Source: Thermoplasmata archaeon (GTDB lineage Archaea > Thermoplasmatota > Thermoplasmata > Halarchaeoplasmatales > Halarchaeoplasmataceae). From it: a stretch of 20,980 nucleotides of DNA. The translations under genes were made by a program, and so were the position numbers. Position 1 is the first letter of the stretch. Every line of letters starts with the position of its first letter. The notes beneath the pieces are model-generated. The model was not told where the DNA came from, made no database searches, and saw only the letters and a list, made by a program, of their open reading frames with translations. Shown piece after piece: positions 1 to 6,127 of the stretch. Where the stretch lies: positions 1-20,980 of the forward strand of contig JAFDTP010000028.1 in the NCBI GenBank assembly GCA_019594195.1, given 5' to 3'.

Positions 1-182
1 GTTTTCTCTCTTATTTTGTTGTATATTTTTTCTTGTAGTTTGTACTTTTTGTAGGTCTTTAGACCGTTCTCATTCCAGCCTTCCTCAACAGTCATCTGGC
101 ATGCTTTTTTGAACTGTTGTACAGTTTTCTCTAGACATTCCCGGTTTTTCAGGAAGAGTTTGATCTTGATTGTTCGACGCAT
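1..182 (-). CDS. tnpB: TnpB (IS200/IS605, IS1341-type) N-terminus, cut by the window edge
   Basis: An open frame reads leftwards from ATG at 182 off the window edge, giving 60 residues starting MRRTIKIKLFLKNRECLEK. The basic N-terminal strand, the helix containing KACQ, and the segment ending KYKLQEKIYNKIREK match the start of archaeal IS1341-type TnpB proteins. TnpB is an RNA-guided endonuclease (RuvC-like) that helps retain IS200/IS605 elements; its catalytic part lies outside the window. The palindromic TATTTAAATA at 208-217 lies about 30 nt before the ATG, which fits a leaderless transcript. I chose 182 because the other nearby ATG (186) is in another frame and stops early. Whether the gene is intact, and whether a tnpA accompanies it, cannot be seen. 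Confidence 0.75.
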   Translation of the reverse strand, partial: MRRTIKIKLFLKNRECLEKTVQQFKKACQMTVEEGWNENGLKTYKKYKLQEKIYNKIREK

Positions 183-207
183 CCATCTTCAGTAATATTT
201 TTTTTCC

Positions 208-217
208 TATTTAAATA
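208..217. promoter_or_regulatory. Symmetric TATA box between tnpB and the ferredoxin-like gene
   Basis: TATTTAAATA is a perfect 10-bp palindrome. It lies about 30 nt before the tnpB start (leftward) and about 80 nt before the ferredoxin-like start (rightward). It could serve both directions; a rightward transcript would carry the hairpin at 252-271 in its leader. Inference from spacing only. Confidence 0.45.
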
Positions 218-251
218 TTCAAAAGAGGGGATAAGTGAAAGTGGCATTCCT

Positions 252-271
252 CTCCTTCCTAAAGGAAGGAG
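252..271. repeat. Perfect 8-bp hairpin, possible left-end hairpin of the tnpB element
   Basis: CTCCTTCC (252-259) and GGAAGGAG (264-271) form a perfect stem with a TAAA loop. It sits 70-90 bp upstream of tnpB, where IS200/IS605 elements carry their subterminal left-end hairpin, and also in the presumed 5' leader of the ferredoxin-like gene, 14 nt before its ribosome binding site. Either role is possible. Confidence 0.6.
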
Positions 272-297
272 CCTCCTGCCTTTTTAGGTGAAAAAAG

Positions 298-513
298 ATG
301 AAAAAGATAAAGATCGATCAGGATGTCTACATCGGAGCTAGAGTCTGCGAATCTGTCTGTGATGAAGTCTTCGAGATGAACCCTGAAAATAAATCCAGAG
401 TTGTAGAAGAATACATAAAGGAAAGTGAAGACGAGGGAGAAGTCCCGGATGATATCGACTGTGTCGAAGAGGCGGAAGAAGGCTGCCCAGTGAACGCCAT
501 CTCCGTGTCTTAA
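298..513 (+). CDS. Ferredoxin-like protein lacking two cluster-ligand cysteines
   Basis: A 71-residue acidic protein aligning without gaps at its N-terminal half to single-cluster ferredoxins of the Pyrococcus furiosus type (ligands at 11, 14, 17 and a C-terminal CPV; extra disulfide from Cys21). Here position 11 is Tyr (TAC) and position 14 is Ala (GCT). Cys17, Cys21, Cys55 and Cys63 of the CPVNAI motif remain. So two of four Fe-S ligands are gone while the disulfide pair (21 and 55) is kept. A canonical [4Fe-4S] or [3Fe-4S] cluster seems unlikely; it may bind another cofactor, form disulfides only, or be non-redox. The ATG at 298 follows AGGTG at 286-290 with 7 nt spacing. The frame is intact with native-looking codons. 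Fold assignment is firm; function as an electron carrier is doubtful. Confidence 0.85.
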   Translation: MKKIKIDQDVYIGARVCESVCDEVFEMNPENKSRVVEEYIKESEDEGEVPDDIDCVEEAEEGCPVNAISVS

Positions 514-627
514 AGATCTTCACTTCTTCTTGCCCGGCAGATCAAAATCCCTCGGGTCTTTTATACATAGGGTCTTCATAACCGATAAGGATCGGGTCGA
601 AAAATTTGAACTGTAGGGAGTAAAACC

Positions 628-1089
628 TCAGATCTCTTCGACGACCTGGCCATACAGGTCCATGACCTCGTCCGCCCTCTTCACGTAGTATGCTCTTCCA
701 TCTGCGGTGGCAACTCTCTTCTTGATGGGTACGTGAGATTCGAACATATCTAAACACATGGCCATGGCTTCTAGAGCTTCACCCTTTTCAGGAGCGCTTA
801 TGAGAGCACCCATGATGTCATCACCGGGCTCGAACTCGCCGATACGCTGTATAAGCACGATATTATCTATGTCGAACTCTTTTTGTATCATGTCTTTGAT
901 CTTATGCATGCTGTTCTTAGTGGGTCTTCCATAAGATTCGATCTCTATAGAGAGTATCTCGACCTCTTTCCTTTCATCATGGGCCTGCTCCGTATAACTG
1001 ACCAAAGCGGTCGTTCCGTCATAGATGATCTTATCTTTGAACTCCTGCATATCGATGTCATCTTCTTTCAGTATGACCCTGTTATTCAT
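628..1089 (-). CDS. MoaE-like (molybdopterin synthase large subunit family) protein with altered active site
   Basis: The 153-residue product resembles MoaE, which with thiocarboxylated MoaD inserts dithiolene sulfur to form molybdopterin, the cofactor precursor also used for tungsten. Support comes from DGTTALVSYT (24-33), QRIGEFEPGDDIMGALISA (81-99) and the block around PIKKR (121-125). Aligned by eye to E. coli MoaE, His103-Arg104 become Glu101-Lys102 and essential Lys119 becomes Glu117. Only Lys126 is kept (Lys124). The GKVR element is also absent. It could be a divergent enzyme or a non-catalytic paralogue. No moaD is visible nearby, but the AOR enzyme at the other end of the window would need this cofactor. 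TTAAAATAA (complement of 1114-1122) lies about 29 nt before the ATG, suggesting a leaderless mRNA. It converges with the ferredoxin-like gene across 114 bp without a clear feature. Confidence 0.7.
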   Translation of the reverse strand: MNNRVILKEDDIDMQEFKDKIIYDGTTALVSYTEQAHDERKEVEILSIEIESYGRPTKNSMHKIKDMIQKEFDIDNIVLIQRIGEFEPGDDIMGALISAPEKGEALEAMAMCLDMFESHVPIKKRVATADGRAYYVKRADEVMDLYGQVVEEI

Positions 1090-1163
1090 CTTTAGAGTTG
1101 ATTGGATATACCATTATTTTAACTTGATGATTGAATACTAGTGATTTCAAAGACACATCTCCC

Positions 1164-1180
1164 GATTAGAAAATCTAATC
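1164..1180. promoter_or_regulatory. 17-bp palindrome upstream of the DUF523 gene (possible operator)
   Basis: GATTAGA-AAA-TCTAATC is a perfect 7-bp inverted repeat with a 3-nt centre, directly upstream of a TATA-like AGTATACAT (1182-1190). Its position fits a dimeric repressor or activator site for the gene at 1220. A short RNA hairpin is less likely because it would lie outside the predicted transcript. The structure is seen; the role is inferred. Confidence 0.4.
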
Positions 1181-1219
1181 TCAGTATACATCGGAGGATC
1201 ATGGAACGATTGATATAAG

Positions 1220-2230
1220 ATGAAGAGAATCATGGGGATGGAGAGGAGTAAGGTGAAAAAATTTTTCGAGCCCAAGATCATAGTCAGCCGATGTTTAGGT
1301 TTCGAACACTGCAGATACGACGGTCAGATCATCTCTTCAGAAGAGGTGCAGGAACTGAAAGAGCATGTCGATTTCATGACCATCTGTCCTGAGTGCGATA
1401 TCGGCCTTGGCGTACCTAGAGATTCGCTACGATTGATTTCAGATGATGGTGAGATCAGGTTGGTTCAGCCCGAGACTGGAAGAGACGTCACAGACGAGAT
1501 GAAAGATTTTCTAGATGATCTTTTATCTGAAAAACAAGATGTGGACGGCTTCTTACTCAAGAGCAGATCGCCTTCGTGCGGATTGAAAGAGGTAAAGATA
1601 TACTCCTCGGTTGAGGGTCATGCTCCCGAGGGCCAAAGTGCCGGCATCTTTGGATCTATGGTACTTGATAGGTTCCCGGAAAAAGCGATCGAAAGTGAAG
1701 GACGGTTGAGAAATCACACTATAAGGCAGCACTTTTTGACGAAGATATTCACATTTGCAAACTTTCGCGATATAAAAAGATCTGAAGATATAGACCGGTT
1801 GGGAAGATTCCATGAAAATAACAGATTACTGTTCAGATCATACGACGAGGGTTCATATAGACTCATGGGCGATATATATAGCAAAGACGAAGAAGTTTCT
1901 GAGATTTTCGATCTCTATGAAGATGCGCTACACGACCTTTTCCGTTCACCTGCAGGATGTGAATCTAGGATAAAGATCATGGAGGATATATACGAAGAGA
2001 TAAAGGACGGTATTGGAAAAGAAGAAAAGGAGCTGTTCCAAGATTCTTTAAAAGATTACAACGAAGGTAAGACCTCGCTGGATGTTCCACTGTCAATACT
2101 TCACAGCTGGTTGATGAGATTCGAAGAGGAGGATATGAAAAATCAAAGCTTTTTCTATCCTTATCCAAGAGACTTGGTCCGTTTAGAGGACGTTAAAACC
2201 TGTATATCAAAAGATTATTGGTACTTTTGA
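1220..2230 (+). CDS. DUF523-DUF1722 fusion protein (TudS-type Fe-S domain plus YbgA domain)
   Basis: A 336-residue protein. The N-terminal DUF523 domain (about 18-160) has SRCLGFEHCRYDG, TICPEC and KSRSPSCG, whose cysteines match those holding the [4Fe-4S] cluster in DUF523 2-thiouracil desulfurase (TudS). The C-terminal domain (about 175-320) is DUF1722/YbgA, entered through the typical ESEGRLRNHTIRQHFLTKIF. The fusion is common, but the function of the two-domain form is not established; thiolated-base desulfuration is the best analogy. Start choice is open. ATG 1220 has no close ribosome site. GTG 1253, preceded by AGGAG at 1244-1248, gives a product starting at KKFFEPKIIVSRCLG, closer to family length. 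A strong GGAGG at 1193-1197 instead precedes a five-residue ORF (1201-1218) that stops one base before ATG 1220. Confidence 0.85.
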   Translation: MKRIMGMERSKVKKFFEPKIIVSRCLGFEHCRYDGQIISSEEVQELKEHVDFMTICPECDIGLGVPRDSLRLISDDGEIRLVQPETGRDVTDEMKDFLDDLLSEKQDVDGFLLKSRSPSCGLKEVKIYSSVEGHAPEGQSAGIFGSMVLDRFPEKAIESEGRLRNHTIRQHFLTKIFTFANFRDIKRSEDIDRLGRFHENNRLLFRSYDEGSYRLMGDIYSKDEEVSEIFDLYEDALHDLFRSPAGCESRIKIMEDIYEEIKDGIGKEEKELFQDSLKDYNEGKTSLDVPLSILHSWLMRFEEEDMKNQSFFYPYPRDLVRLEDVKTCISKDYWYF

Positions 2231-2234
2231 GGTC

Positions 2235-2357
2235 TCAAAAATATCTGGTGATTGTCTGTTCTGCTAGCTTGACCTCTTGATGTAACTCTTCTTCAACATG
2301 GTGAGTCGATGGTTCACGAATTGTATCTTCCGAGTCTGTGGCAAGCGATTTTTTCAT
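2235..2357 (-). CDS. Possible small protein, 40 residues
   Basis: An ATG at 2357 opens 40 codons ending in TGA, giving MKKSLATDSEDTIREPSTHH followed by VEEELHQEVKLAEQTITRYF. The charged, acidic composition with an amphipathic C-terminal helix resembles local proteins, and it fills most of a 240-bp gap, converging on the DUF523 gene. Against it: no clear ribosome site, a CGT arginine codon that is rare here, and no recognisable family. Treat as a candidate only. Confidence 0.3.
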   Translation of the reverse strand: MKKSLATDSEDTIREPSTHHVEEELHQEVKLAEQTITRYF

Positions 2358-2417
2358 TATTCGTACCCATAATAAGTTTTTTCGTCATAAATAAAACTAA
2401 AAATTGATATAATAGTG

Positions 2418-2463
2418 TTATATAGGAATTTAAAAAAACGAAAATAATAAATATAAGTTCGTT
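2418..2463 (+). promoter_or_regulatory. Peroxiredoxin promoter with flanking inverted repeat
   Basis: TTATATA (2418-2424) is a TATA candidate predicting initiation near 2448. AACGAA (2437-2442) and TTCGTT (2458-2463) form a 6-bp inverted repeat with a 15-bp gap across the predicted start site. TTATTCGTA occurs exactly twice, at 2357-2365 and 2462-2470. These could be operator sites of a redox regulator; that is inference. Confidence 0.4.
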
Positions 2464-2485
2464 ATTCGTATTGTCGAGGGTAAAA

Positions 2486-3154
2486 ATGAATGAAGAAAAA
2501 AATCAAACGATGCCTTTGATCGGGGATGAGTTCCCTGAGATGACCGTAAATACAACGCACGGGGAGTTGGAGCTACCGCAAGAATATGAAGACCAATGGT
2601 TCATACTGTTCTCACATCCTGGTGATTTCACTCCCGTGTGCACGACTGAGTTCTACTCGTTCCAGAAAAAGTACGATGAATTCAGAGATCTCAACACCGA
2701 ACTTATCGGACTCAGCATAGATCAAGTCCACAGCCATCTGAAGTGGACAGAATGGATAGAAGAGAAGATGGGTGAAGAGATCGAATTTCCCATCATCGCG
2801 GACGGGATGGGTAAAGTCGCGGAAAAATTGGGACTCATACACACAGCAGGCGGAACAGCGACTGTAAGAGCTGTCTTCATTGTAGATCCCGAATCGATCG
2901 TAAGAGCTATACTCTACTATCCAGCAGAGTTGGGAAGGAATATGGACGAGATAGTCAGGATGATAAAGGGATTCCAGAAATCCGATGAAGAAGGAGTGGC
3001 TATTCCGGCTAACTGGCCGAACAACGAATTGGTCGATGACGATGTTATCATGCCACCAGCGTCAAGCGAGAAAGAGATAGAGAAAAGGAAAAAGCAGGAA
3101 GAAGAAGGAGAGATAAAGTGCTATGACTGGTGGCTCTGTCATAGAGAATCCTAA
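2486..3154 (+). CDS. Peroxiredoxin, archaeal Prx6-type
   Basis: A thiol peroxidase that reduces H2O2 and organic peroxides in the cytoplasm. The peroxidatic motif [13 protein letters not shown] places the catalytic Cys at residue 52. The C-terminal KCYDWWLC motif carries Cys212 and Cys218, matching the Cys50/207/213 arrangement of the Aeropyrum pernix enzyme. The 222-residue length is usual for archaeal Prx6 proteins, which form large ring oligomers. The frame extends upstream to a TTG at 2471, but ATG 2486 is preferred because GAGGG (2476-2480) sits 5 nt before it and the family begins close to this point. It stands alone with its own promoter and a T-rich terminator. With the OsmC-like protein it suggests exposure to oxidants. 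Confidence 0.95.
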   Translation: MNEEKNQTMPLIGDEFPEMTVNTTHGELELPQEYEDQWFILFSHPGDFTPVCTTEFYSFQKKYDEFRDLNTELIGLSIDQVHSHLKWTEWIEEKMGEEIEFPIIADGMGKVAEKLGLIHTAGGTATVRAVFIVDPESIVRAILYYPAELGRNMDEIVRMIKGFQKSDEEGVAIPANWPNNELVDDDVIMPPASSEKEIEKRKKQEEEGEIKCYDWWLCHRES

Positions 3155-3159
3155 AAACC

Positions 3160-3178
3160 CCTTTTTCCACTTTTTTTA
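3160..3178 (+). terminator. T-rich terminator after the peroxiredoxin gene
   Basis: Two T runs (3162-3166 and 3171-3177) follow the stop codon within 25 nt. This fits archaeal intrinsic termination on oligo-T tracts; no strong hairpin is needed or seen. Confidence 0.6.
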
Positions 3179-3245
3179 ACCACATCATCTTGCGACAAGA
3201 TCTAAAGTAAATGTGAAAATTGATCAGATAGATGGGTTCATTTTA

Positions 3246-3259
3246 CCAAAAGTATATAA
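3246..3259 (+). promoter_or_regulatory. Promoter of the cold-shock protein gene
   Basis: CCAAAAGTATATAA combines an A-rich BRE-like part with TATATAA (3253-3259). Initiation near 3282 would give a leader of about 27 nt holding AAGGAGGT at 3293-3300, a near-perfect ribosome binding site 8 nt before the ATG. Confidence 0.65.
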
Positions 3260-3308
3260 GGAAGGGGGGCTGATGTTAGCTCGATGAACACGAAGGAGGT
3301 GAACTAGA

Positions 3309-3506
3309 ATGAAAGGAAAAGTAAAATTCTTCAACGATATGAAGAACTACGGTTTTATCGAGCCAGAAGACGGTGAAGAGGATCTCTTCGTCCACAGCAG
3401 CGAATTGGAAGATGCGAACTTCCTCCAAGAGGAAGATGAAGTCGAATTCGAAATAGGTGAAGGAGAAAAAGGACCGAGAGCTGAAAAAGTTAAGAAGATA
3501 GAGTGA
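3309..3506 (+). CDS. Cold-shock domain protein
   Basis: A 65-residue single-domain cold-shock protein (OB fold) that binds single-stranded RNA or DNA and acts as an RNA chaperone. RNP1-like YGFIEP (14-19) and RNP2-like DLFVHSSE (25-32) are present, as is the family opening GKVKFFND and ending KGPRAEKV. It resembles haloarchaeal CspA-type proteins, including the very acidic linker around EEDEVEFEIGEGE. The AAGGAGGT ribosome site is the strongest in the window, implying high expression. A six-T run (3508-3513) after the stop probably terminates it. The following 288-bp gap holds small inverted repeats (GGTAA/TTACC at 3599-3610, CGATG/CATCG at 3710-3721) and the kinase promoter, but no convincing gene. 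Confidence 0.95.
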   Translation: MKGKVKFFNDMKNYGFIEPEDGEEDLFVHSSELEDANFLQEEDEVEFEIGEGEKGPRAEKVKKIE

Positions 3507-3741
3507 GTTTTTTCCGGTATATCCGGATCTAAGACTTTTCTGTGTCTTTGAAGTTCATGGTGTTTTTGTTCGTCGGTATCATCACTTTCACCTCACAAGG
3601 TAAACTTACCGAGCGAGGGAAAAGATGTCTTTTACAGGACTGATATTTTCGAGGACTCAACACTCAAAATCATTTTTTCTTTTAAAACTATTTTTTGCTT
3701 TTTAGATACGATGGTCATCGTAACCTTACGTTAAAGAAAGG

Positions 3742-3749
3742 TTTTATAT
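3742..3749 (+). promoter_or_regulatory. Promoter of the histidine kinase gene
   Basis: GAAAGG followed by TTTTATAT (3742-3749) is a good BRE/TATA pair. It predicts initiation near 3772 and a leader of about 22 nt with GGGAGGG (3786-3792) close to the ATG. AACCTT (3722-3727) and AAGGTT (3739-3744) form a short inverted repeat overlapping it. Confidence 0.6.
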
Positions 3750-3794
3750 GCAATCTCGACGTTTTATTTAGATACTTAAGGGGTAGGGAGGGTT

Positions 3795-6104
3795 ATGCCT
3801 AAAAAAACGCTTTTTGTCGACGACGATGCATCTCTGTTGGAGCAGGCTGAGATATTTCTAGATAGAGTAGACCCAGAGATCGAAGTCCATACCGCCGTTT
3901 CTGTCGATGAAGCTTTACAGATGATGGATCAAGATGACTACGACGTGATAATCTCGGATTATCAGATGCCGAACAGAGACGGGTTAGATTTTCTAAAGGA
4001 GATCAGGGAGGTAAAAAAGAGTGATATCCCCTTCATAATGTTCACCGGGAAGGGAAGTGAAGAGGTGGCCGTTAAGGCCTTCGATCTGGGAGTTGATAGA
4101 TACATTCAGAAGGCAGGTGAACCGAAATCTCAATACATGGTCCTGGCGGAAGCCGTGGATCAAGCGATAGAACTTAGGAAAACCGAAAAGGCCCTAGAAA
4201 GGAGTAAAAAGAGATATAGGACGATAACTGAAGACGTTTTAGAGCAGGCCGATTTCGGCATAATCATATTGGATCAAGAACTCGATATCGTCTGGATAAA
4301 TGAGTCTGTAGAGGAATATTTTGGACTGGAGAAGGAAGAGGTCATCGGAAAAGATAAAGAGGCGTTGATAGACGATAGGATAAGTCCTATCTTTGAAGAA
4401 CCCGAGAGATTCAAAAGCAAGGTTTTAGCCACTTACGAAAATAATACTTATGTCGAATATTTAGAATGTCACGTTCTCCCTGACGAAGAAAAAGGATTGA
4501 AAGAAAGATGGCTCAGACACTGGAGTAAACCGATAGATAGAGGGCTCTATAAGGGGGGGAGGATAGAACACTACACCGACGTGACTGAAAGGAAAAAGTT
4601 AGAGGAAGCTCTCAGAGAAAGCCGTAAGAAATACAAGAGGATGTTCGAGGAAACTCCCTTGGGTGCGTTCCACTATGACGAGAACGGGGTGATAACTGAT
4701 TGCAACGATCGGTTCGTAGAGATGATGGGGGCCTCTCGAGAGGAACTGATCGGTTTCAACACTTTAGAACAGATCGAAAATGAAGAAGTGATAGAAGAGA
4801 TAAGATCGTCCTTGGAACACGGAGAAGGATACTATGAAGGTGAATATACCTCCATAACAGGGGATGTGACGAAGATAGGACGAAGTTTTTTCAGAGGTAT
4901 AAGCGATGATAAAGGTGATATAAATACCGGTATAGCTCTGATAGAGGATATAACCAAGAGAAAAGAGGCAGAAAGAAAGATAGAAGAACATCAAAGAAAA
5001 CTAGAAAGACTGCACGAGATCAGTGCGAAACTTCAGACTTACGATTCGGAAAGCGACGTTTACTCACTCGCCATCGAAGCTTCAGAAGATATCCTCGACT
5101 TTTACGTGTGTGAGATAAGTGTTCCCGACGAAGACCACATGAGAGGTATTGCATCATCTTCCAATTTTCCGGAAAAAGCTTCTTTGGAGTCGAATCCGAT
5201 ACCTATCAATGATTCCATAGCAGGTAAGACATTTTTGGAAAAAAGTTCATACTTGGTCAATAACGCTGATATGGATGTAGATGCTAAACCTACCGATAAA
5301 AGATTCAAATCGGTATTGAGTATACCGATAGGCGACCGAGCCGTATTTCAAGCCCTATCTACAAAAAAGGATCACTTCGACGAGAACGACCTTAAGATAG
5401 CTGAGTTATTGATAAGTCACGTATCTCAGGCCCTTGATAGGATACAGGCGAAGAAAAGGGAAGACTTCCTTCATTCGCTGCTCAGACACGATGTGAGGAA
5501 CAAGAACCAGATAATCAAAGGTTATCTTAAGATAATAAAAGATCACGAAATCTCTGAGGAAGTCGAAGAGTTGGTGCAAAAGGCTGAACATGCAGCAAGA
5601 GATAGCATAGACAGGATAGAAAAAGTCAGAAAGTTAAGGAGGATAAGCGAAGAAGATGAAACTACCGAGATGTATCTTCATTCAGTGATGGAACACGTAC
5701 TTTCAGAGAATGAAGATCAGTTGAAAGAAAAAGACGTCGACATAGATATCAAGGGATGTGAATTCAAGGTGAAAGGTGGACCGTTGTTGAAGGAGTTGTT
5801 CTTCAACCTGATAGAGAACTCTATACAACACGGGGAGTGTGATAAGATAAGAATCAGATCTAAGGCGTTAGAAGATGAATGTCTGATCTGCGTGGAGGAC
5901 GACGGTGTGGGCATATCAGACAAATTCAAAGATAAGATATTCGATAAGGGTTTTAAATTTGGGAAGAGGGCGGGATCTGGCTTGGGACTTCATATGGTCA
6001 AACAGATAGCCGAAACTTATGATGGTTCCGTCGAAGTCAAGGATTCGGACATGGGAGGAGCTAGGTTCGACGTCTATTTGAAAAAGGTCGATGATATTCA
6101 ATAG
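3795..6104 (+). CDS. Soluble hybrid sensor histidine kinase, REC-PAS-PAS-GAF-HisKA-HATPase
   Basis: The 769-residue protein starts with a receiver domain (1-125: acidic VDDD, phospho-acceptor Asp55 in ISDYQMP, FTGKG, IQKAG). Two PAS domains follow (about 145-270 and 280-395, each ending in DVTERKK or DITKRKE), then a coiled linker, a GAF domain (about 410-560), a phospho-acceptor His565 in LLRHDVRNKNQ, and an ATPase domain with N box (Asn675), DDGVGI (702-707) and GSGLGL (727-732). No membrane segment is present, so it senses a cytoplasmic signal such as redox state or a small ligand. This layout with an N-terminal receiver is typical of methanogen and haloarchaeal kinases. No separate response regulator is adjacent; phosphate may enter through the receiver or leave to a distant partner. 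It converges with the binding-protein operon across 23 bp. Confidence 0.93.
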   Translation: MPKKTLFVDDDASLLEQAEIFLDRVDPEIEVHTAVSVDEALQMMDQDDYDVIISDYQMPNRDGLDFLKEIREVKKSDIPFIMFTGKGSEEVAVKAFDLGVDRYIQKAGEPKSQYMVLAEAVDQAIELRKTEKALERSKKRYRTITEDVLEQADFGIIILDQELDIVWINESVEEYFGLEKEEVIGKDKEALIDDRISPIFEEPERFKSKVLATYENNTYVEYLECHVLPDEEKGLKERWLRHWSKPIDRGLYKGGRIEHYTDVTERKKLEEALRESRKKYKRMFEETPLGAFHYDENGVITDCNDRFVEMMGASREELIGFNTLEQIENEEVIEEIRSSLEHGEGYYEGEYTSITGDVTKIGRSFFRGISDDKGDINTGIALIEDITKRKEAERKIEEHQRKLERLHEISAKLQTYDSESDVYSLAIEASEDILDFYVCEISVPDEDHMRGIASSSNFPEKASLESNPIPINDSIAGKTFLEKSSYLVNNADMDVDAKPTDKRFKSVLSIPIGDRAVFQALSTKKDHFDENDLKIAELLISHVSQALDRIQAKKREDFLHSLLRHDVRNKNQIIKGYLKIIKDHEISEEVEELVQKAEHAARDSIDRIEKVRKLRRISEEDETTEMYLHSVMEHVLSENEDQLKEKDVDIDIKGCEFKVKGGPLLKELFFNLIENSIQHGECDKIRIRSKALEDECLICVEDDGVGISDKFKDKIFDKGFKFGKRAGSGLGLHMVKQIAETYDGSVEVKDSDMGGARFDVYLKKVDDIQ

Positions 6105-6127
6105 TCGAGATTCACGGTCTGTTCTGA

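Noticed and set aside
3529..3582. 17-codon minus-strand ORF with GAGGTGA ribosome-like site
   Set aside because: Too short to judge; no recognisable product, and it sits in the AT-rich leader region of the kinase gene.
3507..3794. Riboswitch or other structured leader before the kinase gene
   Set aside because: Only short 5-6 bp inverted repeats are seen, and the predicted transcript leader is about 22 nt, too short for a riboswitch.
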